Below are positions 1 to 8,768 of a stretch of 64,000 bases of DNA, piece after piece (positions within the stretch are counted from its first letter, which is position 1; the number at the start of each line of letters is the position of its first letter). The translations under genes were made by a program, and so were the position numbers. Under the pieces are notes generated by a model. It saw only the letters and a list, made by a program, of their open reading frames with translations. It had not been told where the DNA came from and ran no database searches. Source of the DNA: Ruminiclostridium sufflavum DSM 19573 (lineage in GTDB: Bacteria > Bacillota > Clostridia > Acetivibrionales > DSM-1351). Location: contig NZ_QKMR01000002.1 of NCBI RefSeq assembly GCF_003208175.1, forward strand, positions 242,024 through 306,023. Direction: 5' to 3'.

Positions 1-129
1 TAAGCAATATTTGTACAAAATGCAATAAGGACATTTTTTTCTCATATAGAGGTGATAAGGGGAAAACGGGAAGTCTGGCTGCAATAATGATGTTAAAATA
101 GTTTATAAATTTAGGTACGGAGAATATAG

Positions 130-1803
130 ATGAAAAAGGAAATTAGAATTATAATACTGTTGTTTTTAATCAGTATGCTGCTAAGTGCATGTACATTTAA
201 TGCCCAAAAAACATCCGAAACCGAAGAAGAGCCTTATGAAGATAAATATGAGGTTATTGACAATGGCCCGGTAAAGGGCGGAGCAGTCAAGCTGTTTACT
301 ACTCCTATAGATACGCTGAATCCTATACTGACTAATAACAGGTATGTTCAGGACTTTTTAGGACTGATATTTGAAGGACTGTATAAGCTTGACACAACCG
401 GACAGCCTGTGCCTGTTCTGGCTAAAAGCTCTGTTCTGTCTGAAGATGGCTTGACAATGACGGTTTATCTTAAGGATGATATAAAATGGCATGATGATAT
501 GTCTCTCAAGCCTGAAGATGTTGTTTTTACAATAAATACAATAATGGATTCCAAAAATGGGAGCGTTTATATTGAAAACGTAAGAAATATATCCTCTGTA
601 TCGGCGGGAGAGCAGAATTCAGTTGTAATAAGGTTAAAACAGCCGTATTCCTTTATTAAAAATGAACTGACCTTTCCGATTATTCCAATGCACCGTTTTA
701 TTAATGAGAAAATCAGTGATAAAAAATCAAAGGTGAATCTATTGCCAATAGGAACAGGTCCATACAGCTTTGGCTCCTATGACACTGAAAGCAGTTTGAA
801 GCTGAGGCAAAATGAAAATTGGTGGAATTCCTCGGGAGGAGGTGACAGTAATGACACAAGTTCTGCTGTCATTTCCACGCCTTATATTTCAACAGTTGAG
901 ATTAAAATATTAAGCAACCTCAACGCTGCAAATAATGCATTTCAAACAAGGGATATAGATGTTTTGCCTGCTGATTACAATGAATTCAGAAAATATATCG
1001 GACGTACGGATATTACATTAAAAAGGTATACAGGAAAAAATTATGAGTTTTTGTCTCTTAATTTAAAAAGGGGCCCGTTATCTGATAAGCGTGTGAGAAA
1101 TGCTCTTAACATTTTGATAAATAAAAAGCAGCTTATAGATACTGCGGCATCAGGTATTGCAGTAGCTGCCGAAATACCTGTTATGCCAAGCTCATGGATT
1201 TATCAGCTCAAAGACTTCGAACAGGGGAATGATTTTAAAAAGGCACAGGAATTACTGAGTCAAAGCGGATATGTATTTGATTCCGACAAAAATGCTTATT
1301 TAAAGAAGACCACAAAAAAACCGTTGGAGCTGAAATTGATAGTTAATGATGATAACAGCCTGAGATATAATGCTGCAAAAGAGGTTGCCTCTCAGCTGAG
1401 TAAAAAAGGCATAGCCGTGGAGATCTCAAAAATTCCCTGGGCTGATGTCAGCAAAACCATGAAAAACGGTAACTATGATATGGCTTTAATGGGGTATAGG
1501 CTTTCATCAATACCGGATTTGTCCTTTGCATATTCTGCGGATGGGATTAGCAGCGGGTTGAATGTTGCAGGATACAGTAATCCTAATGTGGACAATCTTC
1601 TTAAAAGTATTTTAAGCGAAAATAATTCTGAAGAGCAGAAAGCCAGCTTCATAAAGCTTTTGGATATTATTACTGAGGATAGGCCGTATATAGGACTGTA
1701 TTTTTTAAACGAAAGCGTTATGTATGGAAAAAGTATAAGAGGAGCCATTAATCCTTATATTTGGGATAAGTATAATGATATATCAAAATGGTATTTACCG
1801 TAG
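130..1803 (+). CDS. ABC transporter substrate-binding lipoprotein, family 5 (peptide/solute type)
   Basis: This 557-residue protein is an extracytoplasmic receptor of the family 5 solute-binding class (OppA/DppA type), which delivers oligopeptides or other small solutes to an ABC importer. A lipoprotein signal peptide is visible at residues 1-21 with lipobox LSAC, so it is probably anchored to the outer face of the membrane. The body has the family layout: an early region on leading a solute to the lobe (GLYKLDTTGQPVPVLAKS), WHDDMSLKPEDVVFT near residue 120, and RVRNALNILINKKQL near residue 320. No permease or ATPase gene is adjacent, so it may act as an orphan receptor; the next gene is lspA, whose product would process its signal peptide. 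ATG start with CGGAG upstream. The substrate cannot be read from sequence. Confidence 0.85.
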   Translation: MKKEIRIIILLFLISMLLSACTFNAQKTSETEEEPYEDKYEVIDNGPVKGGAVKLFTTPIDTLNPILTNNRYVQDFLGLIFEGLYKLDTTGQPVPVLAKSSVLSEDGLTMTVYLKDDIKWHDDMSLKPEDVVFTINTIMDSKNGSVYIENVRNISSVSAGEQNSVVIRLKQPYSFIKNELTFPIIPMHRFINEKISDKKSKVNLLPIGTGPYSFGSYDTESSLKLRQNENWWNSSGGGDSNDTSSAVISTPYISTVEIKILSNLNAANNAFQTRDIDVLPADYNEFRKYIGRTDITLKRYTGKNYEFLSLNLKRGPLSDKRVRNALNILINKKQLIDTAASGIAVAAEIPVMPSSWIYQLKDFEQGNDFKKAQELLSQSGYVFDSDKNAYLKKTTKKPLELKLIVNDDNSLRYNAAKEVASQLSKKGIAVEISKIPWADVSKTMKNGNYDMALMGYRLSSIPDLSFAYSADGISSGLNVAGYSNPNVDNLLKSILSENNSEEQKASFIKLLDIITEDRPYIGLYFLNESVMYGKSIRGAINPYIWDKYNDISKWYLP

Positions 1804-1896
1804 AAAATTTTAAGTAATTGACTGAAACAGGGCAAGCCGGTAACAGGACAGGGTCCTGACTAAAAACGATATGAGAAAAAAGGGGACATAGCTATT

Positions 1897-2373
1897 ATGA
1901 TTTGGGCATTAATTATTATTGCGGGATTTATTTTGGACAGATTAACAAAAATATGGGCATTTGACTCATTGTCTCATGAGCCTGTTACTGTCATAGATAA
2001 TTTTTTTTATCTCCGTTATCTCGAAAATAAGGGAGCAGCCTTTAGTATTTTACAGGGAAAAACTGTATTTCTTGTAATAATGACTTCACTTGTATCCTTA
2101 GCAATACTTTTCATTATTATAAGGTTTAAAGATAAATTCATGCGTACTGCGCTGTGCTTGATATTCAGCGGGGCAGCGGGAAATTTGTATGATAGGGCCA
2201 CTAAAGGAAGCGTGACGGATTTTATTGAATTCCATTTTGGTTCATATGTGTTTCCGATATTTAATGCGGCAGATATATTTGTTGTTATAGGCACCATTTT
2301 GCTTGCAATATATATCCTCTTTTTTTATAAGGAGGAGAAGCCCGCAGAAGCACCAAGCAAAGACCCTGAATAA
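1897..2373 (+). CDS. lspA: Lipoprotein signal peptidase (signal peptidase II)
   Basis: LspA is the membrane aspartyl protease that cleaves prolipoprotein signal peptides after lipidation. The 158-residue product has the usual four hydrophobic segments and family blocks: DRLTKIWA near the N-terminus, LENKGAAFSIL around residue 45, NLYDRATKGSVTDFIEFH around residue 105 and FNAADIFVVIG around residue 125. The two catalytic aspartates lie in those last two blocks. The C-terminus is short and charged. It follows the family 5 lipoprotein gene by 93 bases and precedes an rluD-type gene by 55 bases, the lspA-rluD order common in Firmicutes, often upstream of pyrR as here. Confidence 0.96.
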   Translation: MIWALIIIAGFILDRLTKIWAFDSLSHEPVTVIDNFFYLRYLENKGAAFSILQGKTVFLVIMTSLVSLAILFIIIRFKDKFMRTALCLIFSGAAGNLYDRATKGSVTDFIEFHFGSYVFPIFNAADIFVVIGTILLAIYILFFYKEEKPAEAPSKDPE

Positions 2374-2428
2374 AAACAGCAATAAAGCATTTAATTTTGC
2401 AAAAAACTAATAAAATTGGAGGCAACCC

Positions 2429-3343
2429 TTGAAAGAAATAATATTAGAATGTGATACTGATGAAGTAAGAATCGATGCATGGCTTTCCTCAAGCTTAGAG
2501 GATTATTCCAGATCTTATATTCAAAAGCTTTGCCAGGACGGAAATATATTTGTAAACGGTGAAAGAGCAAGACAGAATTTCAAGCTGAAGGCAGGAGACA
2601 ACATAGTTCTTAATGTACCGGAGCCGGAAATGCTGAATATTCTGGCAGAGGATATCCCCTTGGATATTGTTTATGAGGATGAACATATCATAGTAATCAA
2701 TAAACCGAAGGGTATGGTGGTGCATCCTGCAGCAGGAAATTATACAGGAACTCTGGTCAATGCCTTGATGAAGTACTGCGGTGACAGCTTGTCGGACATT
2801 AACGGAATAATCAGACCCGGAATTGTTCACAGAATTGATAAGGACACTTCAGGACTGCTTGTAGTGGCAAAAAGCAATAAGGCGCATGAAATACTTTCCG
2901 ATAAGCTGAAAACACATGAAATTAAAAGAGAGTATATCGCTTTGGCAGAGGGTATTATATATGAAAACAACGGCAAAATTGATGCCCCAATTGGCAGGCA
3001 TCACGTTGACAGAAAAAAGATGAGCGTAAACCTGAAAAACGGAAGAGAGGCTATAACTCATTTTACAGTGCTTGAAAGGTTTCATGATGCAACTTATTTG
3101 CAGCTTAAGCTTGAAACGGGGAGAACTCATCAGATCAGAGTACACTTATCCTATATAAATCACCCTATAATGGGAGATACGGTGTATGGCAGAAAAAAAC
3201 AGCGGTTTAAAACCCACGGACAGGTTCTGCATGCAATCAGACTGCAGTTCGAACATCCCATTACAGGTGAAAAGCTCCAGTTTGAAACAGAGGTACCGGA
3301 TTATTTTCAAAAGCTGATGGAGGAATTGAGGAAAACACATTGA
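2429..3343 (+). CDS. rluD: Ribosomal large-subunit pseudouridine synthase, RluD type
   Basis: RluA/RluD-family enzyme that isomerises specific uridines of 23S rRNA. At 304 residues it has the normal family length. An N-terminal S4 RNA-binding domain (about residues 12-75) is followed by the catalytic domain, with the family motif HRIDKDTSGLLVVAK carrying the catalytic aspartate near residue 138 and GRTHQIRVHL near residue 235. The start is TTG, supported by GGAGG at 2418-2422. It sits between lspA and the pyr leader; the pyr promoter begins about 40 bases after its stop, so it is not part of the pyrimidine operon. Which uridines it modifies cannot be told. Confidence 0.93.
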   Translation: MKEIILECDTDEVRIDAWLSSSLEDYSRSYIQKLCQDGNIFVNGERARQNFKLKAGDNIVLNVPEPEMLNILAEDIPLDIVYEDEHIIVINKPKGMVVHPAAGNYTGTLVNALMKYCGDSLSDINGIIRPGIVHRIDKDTSGLLVVAKSNKAHEILSDKLKTHEIKREYIALAEGIIYENNGKIDAPIGRHHVDRKKMSVNLKNGREAITHFTVLERFHDATYLQLKLETGRTHQIRVHLSYINHPIMGDTVYGRKKQRFKTHGQVLHAIRLQFEHPITGEKLQFETEVPDYFQKLMEELRKTH

Positions 3344-3384
3344 ATAAAGCCTCAAAATAAATATTTGCAAATTTAATTAATCTA

Positions 3385-3413
3385 TAGACAATCCTAAACT
3401 GTTGTGCTATTAT
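3385..3413 (+). promoter_or_regulatory. Sigma-A type promoter of the pyr operon
   Basis: TAGACA at 3385-3390 and TATTAT at 3408-3413 are separated by 17 bases, and each matches the sigma-A consensus at five of six positions. Transcription would begin near 3420, just upstream of the PyrR-binding leader. Read from sequence only. Confidence 0.6.
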
Positions 3414-3440
3414 CATAATTAATTAAATAAGTTTACCTTT

Positions 3441-3570
3441 AAATTTGTCCAGAGAGGCTATAAGGTGAGATATTGAGCAGATGCAGTATACCTGTAAACA
3501 TTATATGATTTATATGGTTGTACATTGATATGTCTAGGCTTCTTACCTTTGGTAGGAAGCTTTTTTAGTG
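3441..3570 (+). promoter_or_regulatory. PyrR-dependent transcription attenuator in the pyr leader
   Basis: GTCCAGAGAGGCT at 3447-3459 matches the conserved loop of the PyrR-binding anti-antiterminator described in Bacillus pyr leaders. It is followed by a terminator hairpin: arm 3538-3547 (GCTTCTTACC), loop TTT, arm 3551-3560 (GGTAGGAAGC), then six T residues at 3561-3566. In the known mechanism, PyrR with UMP binds the loop and favours the terminator, so the operon is shut down when pyrimidines are plentiful. Only one such attenuator was found, ahead of pyrR. Confidence 0.88.
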
Positions 3571-3633
3571 TAAAGATACATAAGTTTATAGCTTTTGGAA
3601 ATTATCATAGGTAGTGAGGAAAGGAGCTTGACA

Positions 3634-4170
3634 ATGCAAATGACAGAAATAATGGATGAAAACGCAATAATAAGGGCTATTACAAGAATTTCTCATGAGA
3701 TAATAGAAAAAAACAAGGGTGTTGAAAATCTTGTATTAATGGGGATACAAAGAAGAGGTGTTCCGCTTGCACGAAGAATTGCCGCAAAAATTAAGGAAGT
3801 TGAGAGCACTGAAATTCCTGTCGGCATACTGGATATTACTCTCTACCGTGATGATTTAAGCTTGCTTAATGAACATCCGGTTATTAACGGAACAGAAATA
3901 AATTTTGATATTGCCGATAAAAAGGTGGTTCTGGTCGATGATGTCATATACACCGGAAGGACAGTAAGAGCGGCAATTGATGCAATTATGGATATTAACA
4001 GGCCTCAGATGATTCAATTAGCCGTAATAATTGACAGAGGGCACAGAGAGCTGCCTATCAGGGCAGACTATGTGGGCAAAAATGTACCGACCTCAAGAAG
4101 TGAAATAGTTCATGTAAATGTAAAGGAAATAGATGGCGTTAACAGTGTTTCCATAACAAGCAAGGAATAA
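3634..4170 (+). CDS. pyrR: Bifunctional pyr operon regulator / uracil phosphoribosyltransferase
   Basis: PyrR binds pyr leader RNA in response to UMP and usually has weak uracil phosphoribosyltransferase activity. The 178-residue product has the PRPP-binding loop [17 protein letters not shown] near residue 100 and the family block [14 protein letters not shown] near residue 40. The chosen start is ATG 3634 with GGAAAGGAG seven bases upstream; a TTG at 3595 in the same frame would add 13 residues and has no ribosome-binding site. It is the first gene after its own attenuator, which fits autoregulation of the operon. Confidence 0.96.
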   Translation: MQMTEIMDENAIIRAITRISHEIIEKNKGVENLVLMGIQRRGVPLARRIAAKIKEVESTEIPVGILDITLYRDDLSLLNEHPVINGTEINFDIADKKVVLVDDVIYTGRTVRAAIDAIMDINRPQMIQLAVIIDRGHRELPIRADYVGKNVPTSRSEIVHVNVKEIDGVNSVSITSKE

Positions 4171-4195
4171 TGCCGGTATCCGTAAGGCCGGCATG
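4169..4195 (+). repeat. Inverted repeat between pyrR and pyrB
   Basis: A 7-bp inverted repeat (ATGCCGG ... CCGGCAT) with an 11-base loop starts at the pyrR stop codon. It has no U-tract and no PyrR-box sequence, so it is not an obvious terminator or second attenuator. It might stabilise or process the mRNA. Confidence 0.4.
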
Positions 4196-4279
4196 CTTAT
4201 GCTAATAAAAAAAGGGGGATCGAGTCCACGCCGGCAGTCAAAGGTTGCTTTCACCGAAATGCAGGGCATGGATGTAATT

Positions 4280-5221
4280 ATGAATTTGAAATCTAAGGAT
4301 TTACTTGGCCTCAGAGACATATCGGCTGAGGAGATACAATATATCTTAGACACGGCAAAGACAATGAAATATATTGTGACCTCAAACAATAAAAAAACTG
4401 CTCATTTGCAGGGGAAATCAATAATAACTCTTTTTTATGAGAACAGTACAAGAACAAGGCTGTCTTTTGAGCTTGCTTCCAAATATATGGGTGCAAGTGC
4501 TGCAAATATCTCGGCTTCAAGCAGCAGTGTATCAAAGGGTGAGACACTGCTTGATACAGGAAAAACTATTGATATGATGGGCTCGGATATAATTATAATG
4601 AGACACCCCATGTCGGGAGCGCCGCATCTTCTTGCCAAAAATGTAAGGTCCTCGGTAATCAATGCCGGTGATGGCATGAACGAGCATCCTACACAGGCTT
4701 TGCTGGATATGTTTACTATACTTGATAAAAAGGGCACGATAAAAGGGCTGAAGGTTTCAATTGTAGGAGATATACTGCACAGCAGAGTGGCGAGAAGCAA
4801 TATTTGGGGTCTGACCAAGCTGGGAGCAGAGGTCAGTGTTTCAGGGCCTGCCACATTAATTCCACGCGATATTGAAATGCTGGGAGTAAAGGTTTACAGC
4901 ACTGTTCAGGAAGCGATACTGGATGCCGATGTGGTAATAGGGCTCAGAATACAGCTGGAACGCCAGAAGAAAGGACTGTTTCCTACAATAAGGGAGTATT
5001 CAAGATTTTTTGGAATTGATGACAAGCGGCTGAAGCTGGCAAGGGAGGATGCTGTTGTTTTGCATCCGGGGCCTGTAAACAGGGGGGTGGAGCTTTCATC
5101 CTCTGTTATAGACGGTGAACAGTCTTATATAAATGAGCAGGTAACAAACGGAGTTGCAGTCAGAATGGCTCTGCTATATCTTTTAACCAGGAGGGGCTCA
5201 AATAATGAAATTGTTGATTAA
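4280..5221 (+). CDS. pyrB: Aspartate carbamoyltransferase, catalytic chain
   Basis: Second step of UMP synthesis: carbamoyl phosphate plus L-aspartate gives carbamoyl-aspartate. From ATG 4280 the product is 313 residues, the usual catalytic-chain length. Visible motifs are the carbamoyl-phosphate loop [13 protein letters not shown] near residue 53, [16 protein letters not shown] near residue 130, and HPGPVNRG near residue 265. In-frame ATGs at 4259 and 4268 are alternatives, since none has a strong Shine-Dalgarno; 4280 is preferred because homology begins at [11 protein letters not shown]. No pyrI regulatory chain is present. Its end overlaps pyrC by 17 bases, implying translational coupling. 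Confidence 0.95.
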   Translation: MNLKSKDLLGLRDISAEEIQYILDTAKTMKYIVTSNNKKTAHLQGKSIITLFYENSTRTRLSFELASKYMGASAANISASSSSVSKGETLLDTGKTIDMMGSDIIIMRHPMSGAPHLLAKNVRSSVINAGDGMNEHPTQALLDMFTILDKKGTIKGLKVSIVGDILHSRVARSNIWGLTKLGAEVSVSGPATLIPRDIEMLGVKVYSTVQEAILDADVVIGLRIQLERQKKGLFPTIREYSRFFGIDDKRLKLAREDAVVLHPGPVNRGVELSSSVIDGEQSYINEQVTNGVAVRMALLYLLTRRGSNNEIVD

Positions 5222-6491
5222 AAACGGACAAATAATTGACGGGAAAGCCGGAATTGAAAAAATCTCAGATATTCTGATAGATGACGGAATTATAGCTGAA
5301 ATTGAGGAGGATATTGATTCCTCAGGCTGCGAAATAATAGAAGCAAAAGGAATGTATGTAGTACCGGGACTTGTTGATGCACACTGCCATTTGAGAGCTC
5401 CCGGCTTTGAATACAAGGAGGATATAGAGTCAGGAACCAGAAGCGCTGCAAAGGGGGGCTTTACATCCATAGCATGTATGCCGAACACAAATCCTGTACT
5501 GGATAATGAAGCAATGATTATGTACATTCTCAATAAAGCGAAAACCGACGGGATTGTCAATGTGTATCCAATCGGAGCAGTATCAAAAGGCTTGAAGGGG
5601 GAAGAGCTGAGTGAGATCGGCGAGCTGAAGTTTGCGGGTGCGGTTGCGCTTTCAGATGACGGAAGGCCGGTTAACAATTCCTCTCTGATGAAAAAGGCTA
5701 TGCAGTATGCGTCTATGTTTGATATAACCATAATTTCCCACTGCGAGGATTTGGAGCTTGTTGATGAAGGACTTATGAATGAAGGCTATTACTCTTCCAT
5801 ACTGGGATTGAAGGGCAATCCGGCACCTGCCGAGGAGGTAATGATTGCAAGGGATTTAATACTTGCAGAATACACAAGGGCAAGTGTCCATATTGCACAT
5901 GTAAGCACCGAGCTGGGTGTGGATTTGATTAGAAATGCAAAGAGGCGAGGCGTCAATGTTACCGCGGAAACCTGTCCCCATTATTTTTCCCTTACAGACA
6001 AAGCCTGCGAAGGCTTTAATACAAATGCAAAGGTAAACCCTCCGCTTAGGACAGAGAAGGATGTAGCTGCTATTATTGAAGGCTTGAAGGATGGCACAAT
6101 TGATATCATATCTACTGACCATGCACCTCATCATTTTGATGAGAAAAATGTTGAATTCAAGCTTGCCGCCAATGGAATGGTAGGCTTTGAAACAGCCTTC
6201 CCGTTAGCTGTAACAAATTTGGTAAAGCCCGGGCATCTCACAGTTGAGGAATTGGTTAAAAAAATGTGCCTGAACCCATCAAAAATGCTGGGACTTAATA
6301 AAGGGACGATTGAAGCTGGAAAAGTTGCCGACATTTTAATTTTTGACATAAATGAGCAATATACCGTAGACATAAGTACATTTGAATCCAAAAGCAAAAA
6401 TTCACCGTTTAACGGATTCAAGCTATATGGTCAGCCGCAGTATACAATTGTGGGCGGTAATCCGATTGTAAGAGAAAAGGTACTTTTATAA
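5205..6491 (+). CDS. pyrC: Dihydroorotase
   Basis: Cyclises carbamoyl-aspartate to dihydroorotate, the third step of UMP synthesis. The 428-residue product is a type I amidohydrolase: the zinc motif [16 protein letters not shown] lies near residue 58, SHCED near residue 178, VHIAHVST near residue 230, and the active-site aspartate in STDHAPHH near residue 304. The ATG lies inside the end of pyrB behind AGGAGGGG. Length and motifs fit the Firmicutes PyrC class. Confidence 0.96.
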   Translation: MKLLIKNGQIIDGKAGIEKISDILIDDGIIAEIEEDIDSSGCEIIEAKGMYVVPGLVDAHCHLRAPGFEYKEDIESGTRSAAKGGFTSIACMPNTNPVLDNEAMIMYILNKAKTDGIVNVYPIGAVSKGLKGEELSEIGELKFAGAVALSDDGRPVNNSSLMKKAMQYASMFDITIISHCEDLELVDEGLMNEGYYSSILGLKGNPAPAEEVMIARDLILAEYTRASVHIAHVSTELGVDLIRNAKRRGVNVTAETCPHYFSLTDKACEGFNTNAKVNPPLRTEKDVAAIIEGLKDGTIDIISTDHAPHHFDEKNVEFKLAANGMVGFETAFPLAVTNLVKPGHLTVEELVKKMCLNPSKMLGLNKGTIEAGKVADILIFDINEQYTVDISTFESKSKNSPFNGFKLYGQPQYTIVGGNPIVREKVLL

Positions 6492-6527
6492 ATTATTTAA
6501 TATTGTATAAATATGGAGGAGATTGAG

Positions 6528-7475
6528 ATGTTTATAGACAGATTGATAGATAGTATTCAGGAAAAGGACAATCCTACAGTAGTAGGTCTTGATCCTAAAA
6601 TGGAATATATACCTTCGTTTATAAAAGACAAATGCTTCAAGGAATACGGTGCAAATCTGAAGGGCTGTGCAGAGGCAATTATTGAGTTTAACAGGCTGAT
6701 AATAGATTCAATATATGATCAGATTCCTGCTGTAAAGCCACAGCTGGCATATTATGAAATGTATGGGGTTGATGGCATATATGCTTTTGATGAAACCTGC
6801 AGATATGCTGGAAATAAGGGCCTGATAGTTATAGCAGACGGTAAAAGAAACGATATAGGTACAACTGCCGAGGCTTATTCAAAAGCATTTTTAGGTTCAA
6901 CTGAAATTGATAAGCAAATTATGCAGCAGGCTTTTCAGGTGGATGCCCTGACTGTTAATCCATATTTGGGCGAGGATGGAATAAAGCCGTTTATAAATGA
7001 TTGCATAAATAATGAAAAAGGGATTTTTGTACTTGTAAAAACCTCCAATAAATCGTCAGGTCAGCTTCAGGATCTTGTAACTCAGAATTGCAAAAGCATC
7101 TACGAGATAATTGCCGAGTATGTAAATGAATGGGGAAAGCCGGTTACTGGCAAATACGGATACAGCAGTGTCGGTGCTGTTGTTGGGGCAACTTACCCAA
7201 ATCAGGCTAAGCTGCTCAGATCCATTATGAAGAGAGCTTATATATTAGTACCCGGTTACGGCGCTCAGGGGGGGACAGCCAGAGACTGTGCAAATTCCTT
7301 TAAAAAGGACGGGCTGGGAGCTATAGTGAATGCCTCAAGAAGTATAATGTGCGCATATAAATCGGATATATGGAAAAGTGAGTACAGTGAAGAAAAATTC
7401 GCCGAGGCTTCAAGAGCCGAGGTAATCAGAATGAAAAATGACCTCAATGCGGTATTGGGGGAAAGAGCGGGTTAG
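6528..7475 (+). CDS. pyrF: Orotidine 5'-phosphate decarboxylase (type 2)
   Basis: Final step of UMP synthesis, decarboxylation of OMP. From ATG 6528 (GGAGG at 6515-6519) the product is 315 residues, the long type 2 form rather than the roughly 240-residue Bacillus form. The catalytic block VIADGKRNDIGTTA is near residue 102 with the conserved Asp-Lys-Asp pattern; the phosphate-binding end is VPGYGAQGGTA near residue 240. A possible start at 6513 would overlap the Shine-Dalgarno and is rejected. It follows pyrC by 36 bases. Confidence 0.95.
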   Translation: MFIDRLIDSIQEKDNPTVVGLDPKMEYIPSFIKDKCFKEYGANLKGCAEAIIEFNRLIIDSIYDQIPAVKPQLAYYEMYGVDGIYAFDETCRYAGNKGLIVIADGKRNDIGTTAEAYSKAFLGSTEIDKQIMQQAFQVDALTVNPYLGEDGIKPFINDCINNEKGIFVLVKTSNKSSGQLQDLVTQNCKSIYEIIAEYVNEWGKPVTGKYGYSSVGAVVGATYPNQAKLLRSIMKRAYILVPGYGAQGGTARDCANSFKKDGLGAIVNASRSIMCAYKSDIWKSEYSEEKFAEASRAEVIRMKNDLNAVLGERAG

Positions 7476-7595
7476 GATTTGTTTTGAGGTTATTATACCA
7501 GAAAATAAATCAAGCTTTTCAGAGAAATCATAATTTTAGAAATGCTGTTTAATTTATGAAGGGTTTGATCAAATAAAGTTTATAGAGGTGGAATT

Positions 7596-8678
7596 ATGAA
7601 GGCTTTTTTACTACTGGAAGACGGAACTGTTTTTGAAGGAAACAGCTTTGGAATGGAAGGCGATGTGGTTGGCGAGGTTGTTTTTAACACCGGAATGACT
7701 GGATATCAGGAGGTTCTCACAGATCCCTCATATTGCGGGCAGATAGTTTGTATGACTTATCCTCTCATTGGTAATTACGGTGTGAATCTGGATGATATTG
7801 AATCAGTAAAGCCTCAGGTAAAGGGCTTTATTGTAAGAGAGCTCTGCCAGACGCCAAGCAACTGGAGGTCAATCGAATCACTGAATGAATATCTCAGACG
7901 AAATGAAATCATAGGCCTTGAAGGAATTGATACCAGAGAGCTTACAATAATTTTAAGAGACAAGGGTACCATGAAGGGTACGATAGTTACTGCTGAAAAG
8001 CTTACAGAGGTTGAAGAAAAGCTGGATAAGCTGAAAAAATACACTATAGATAATCCGGTTCTTCAGGTAACTACACCTGAAATAGTTCATACTGCCGGAA
8101 ACGGGCTGAGGATAGCCCTAATAGATTATGGTCTCAAGAAAAACATTGTAAGGTCACTTGTAAGGAGAAATTGCGATGTGACAGTTTTTCCTGCCACAGC
8201 AACCGCAGAGGAGATACTGGCTGTCAATCCCGATGGAATTATGCTGTCTAACGGGCCCGGAGACCCTAAGGACTGCAGGTTTCAAATTGATAATATAAAG
8301 AAGCTGATAGGCAAAAGGCCTATTTTTGGAATCTGTCTGGGACACCAGCTGACAGCTCTGGCTAACGGTGCGGATACGGAAAAACTCAAATACGGCCACA
8401 GAGGCTGCAACCATCCTGTTAAAGATGTAGAAAAGGATATGACCTATATAACATCACAAAACCATGGATATACCATTTTGGAGGATTCCCTTGACAAGGA
8501 GGTTATGAGCGTAAGCCATATTAATATGAATGACGGAACTATTGAGGGCATCAGGTATAAAAATTCGCCCCTGTTTACAGTTCAGTTTCATCCGGAGGCT
8601 TCACCGGGACCCGGTGATACCGCATACCTATTTGATGAATTCATAGAGATGGTTAAAAAGCATAAAAAGGGTGCGTAA
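7596..8678 (+). CDS. carA: Carbamoyl-phosphate synthase small (glutaminase) subunit
   Basis: Hydrolyses glutamine and passes ammonia to CarB. The 360-residue product has an N-terminal CPSase small-chain domain (VVFNTGMTGYQEVLTDPSY near residue 30) and a C-terminal class I glutamine amidotransferase domain: LSNGPGDP near residue 216, nucleophile cysteine in GICLGHQL near residue 247, and the His-Glu pair in FHPEASPGP near residue 330. AGAGGTGG precedes the ATG. A 120-base gap separates it from pyrF with no clear terminator, so it probably shares the pyr transcript. Confidence 0.97.
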   Translation: MKAFLLLEDGTVFEGNSFGMEGDVVGEVVFNTGMTGYQEVLTDPSYCGQIVCMTYPLIGNYGVNLDDIESVKPQVKGFIVRELCQTPSNWRSIESLNEYLRRNEIIGLEGIDTRELTIILRDKGTMKGTIVTAEKLTEVEEKLDKLKKYTIDNPVLQVTTPEIVHTAGNGLRIALIDYGLKKNIVRSLVRRNCDVTVFPATATAEEILAVNPDGIMLSNGPGDPKDCRFQIDNIKKLIGKRPIFGICLGHQLTALANGADTEKLKYGHRGCNHPVKDVEKDMTYITSQNHGYTILEDSLDKEVMSVSHINMNDGTIEGIRYKNSPLFTVQFHPEASPGPGDTAYLFDEFIEMVKKHKKGA

Positions 8679-8768
8679 TTCATGATATATTGAATCCATG
8701 TTTTTGAAAATGCTCGGGAAATGGATACGTTTATATATAATAAACTTTTAAGGTTGGAGGAAATATAA

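Noticed and set aside
1..40. GTACAAAATGC near the start of the window as another copy of the leader repeat
   Set aside because: Only about ten bases are similar to GTACAAACATARTGC and the flanking blocks are absent.
1473..1748. Minus-strand open frame of 91 codons inside the solute-binding protein gene
   Set aside because: It is fully antisense to a well-supported gene and has no ribosome-binding site or family motif; the same holds for many other antisense frames across the window.
4169..4279. Second PyrR attenuator between pyrR and pyrB
   Set aside because: The inverted repeat there has no CCAGAGAGGCT loop and no T-run, so the known attenuator features are missing.
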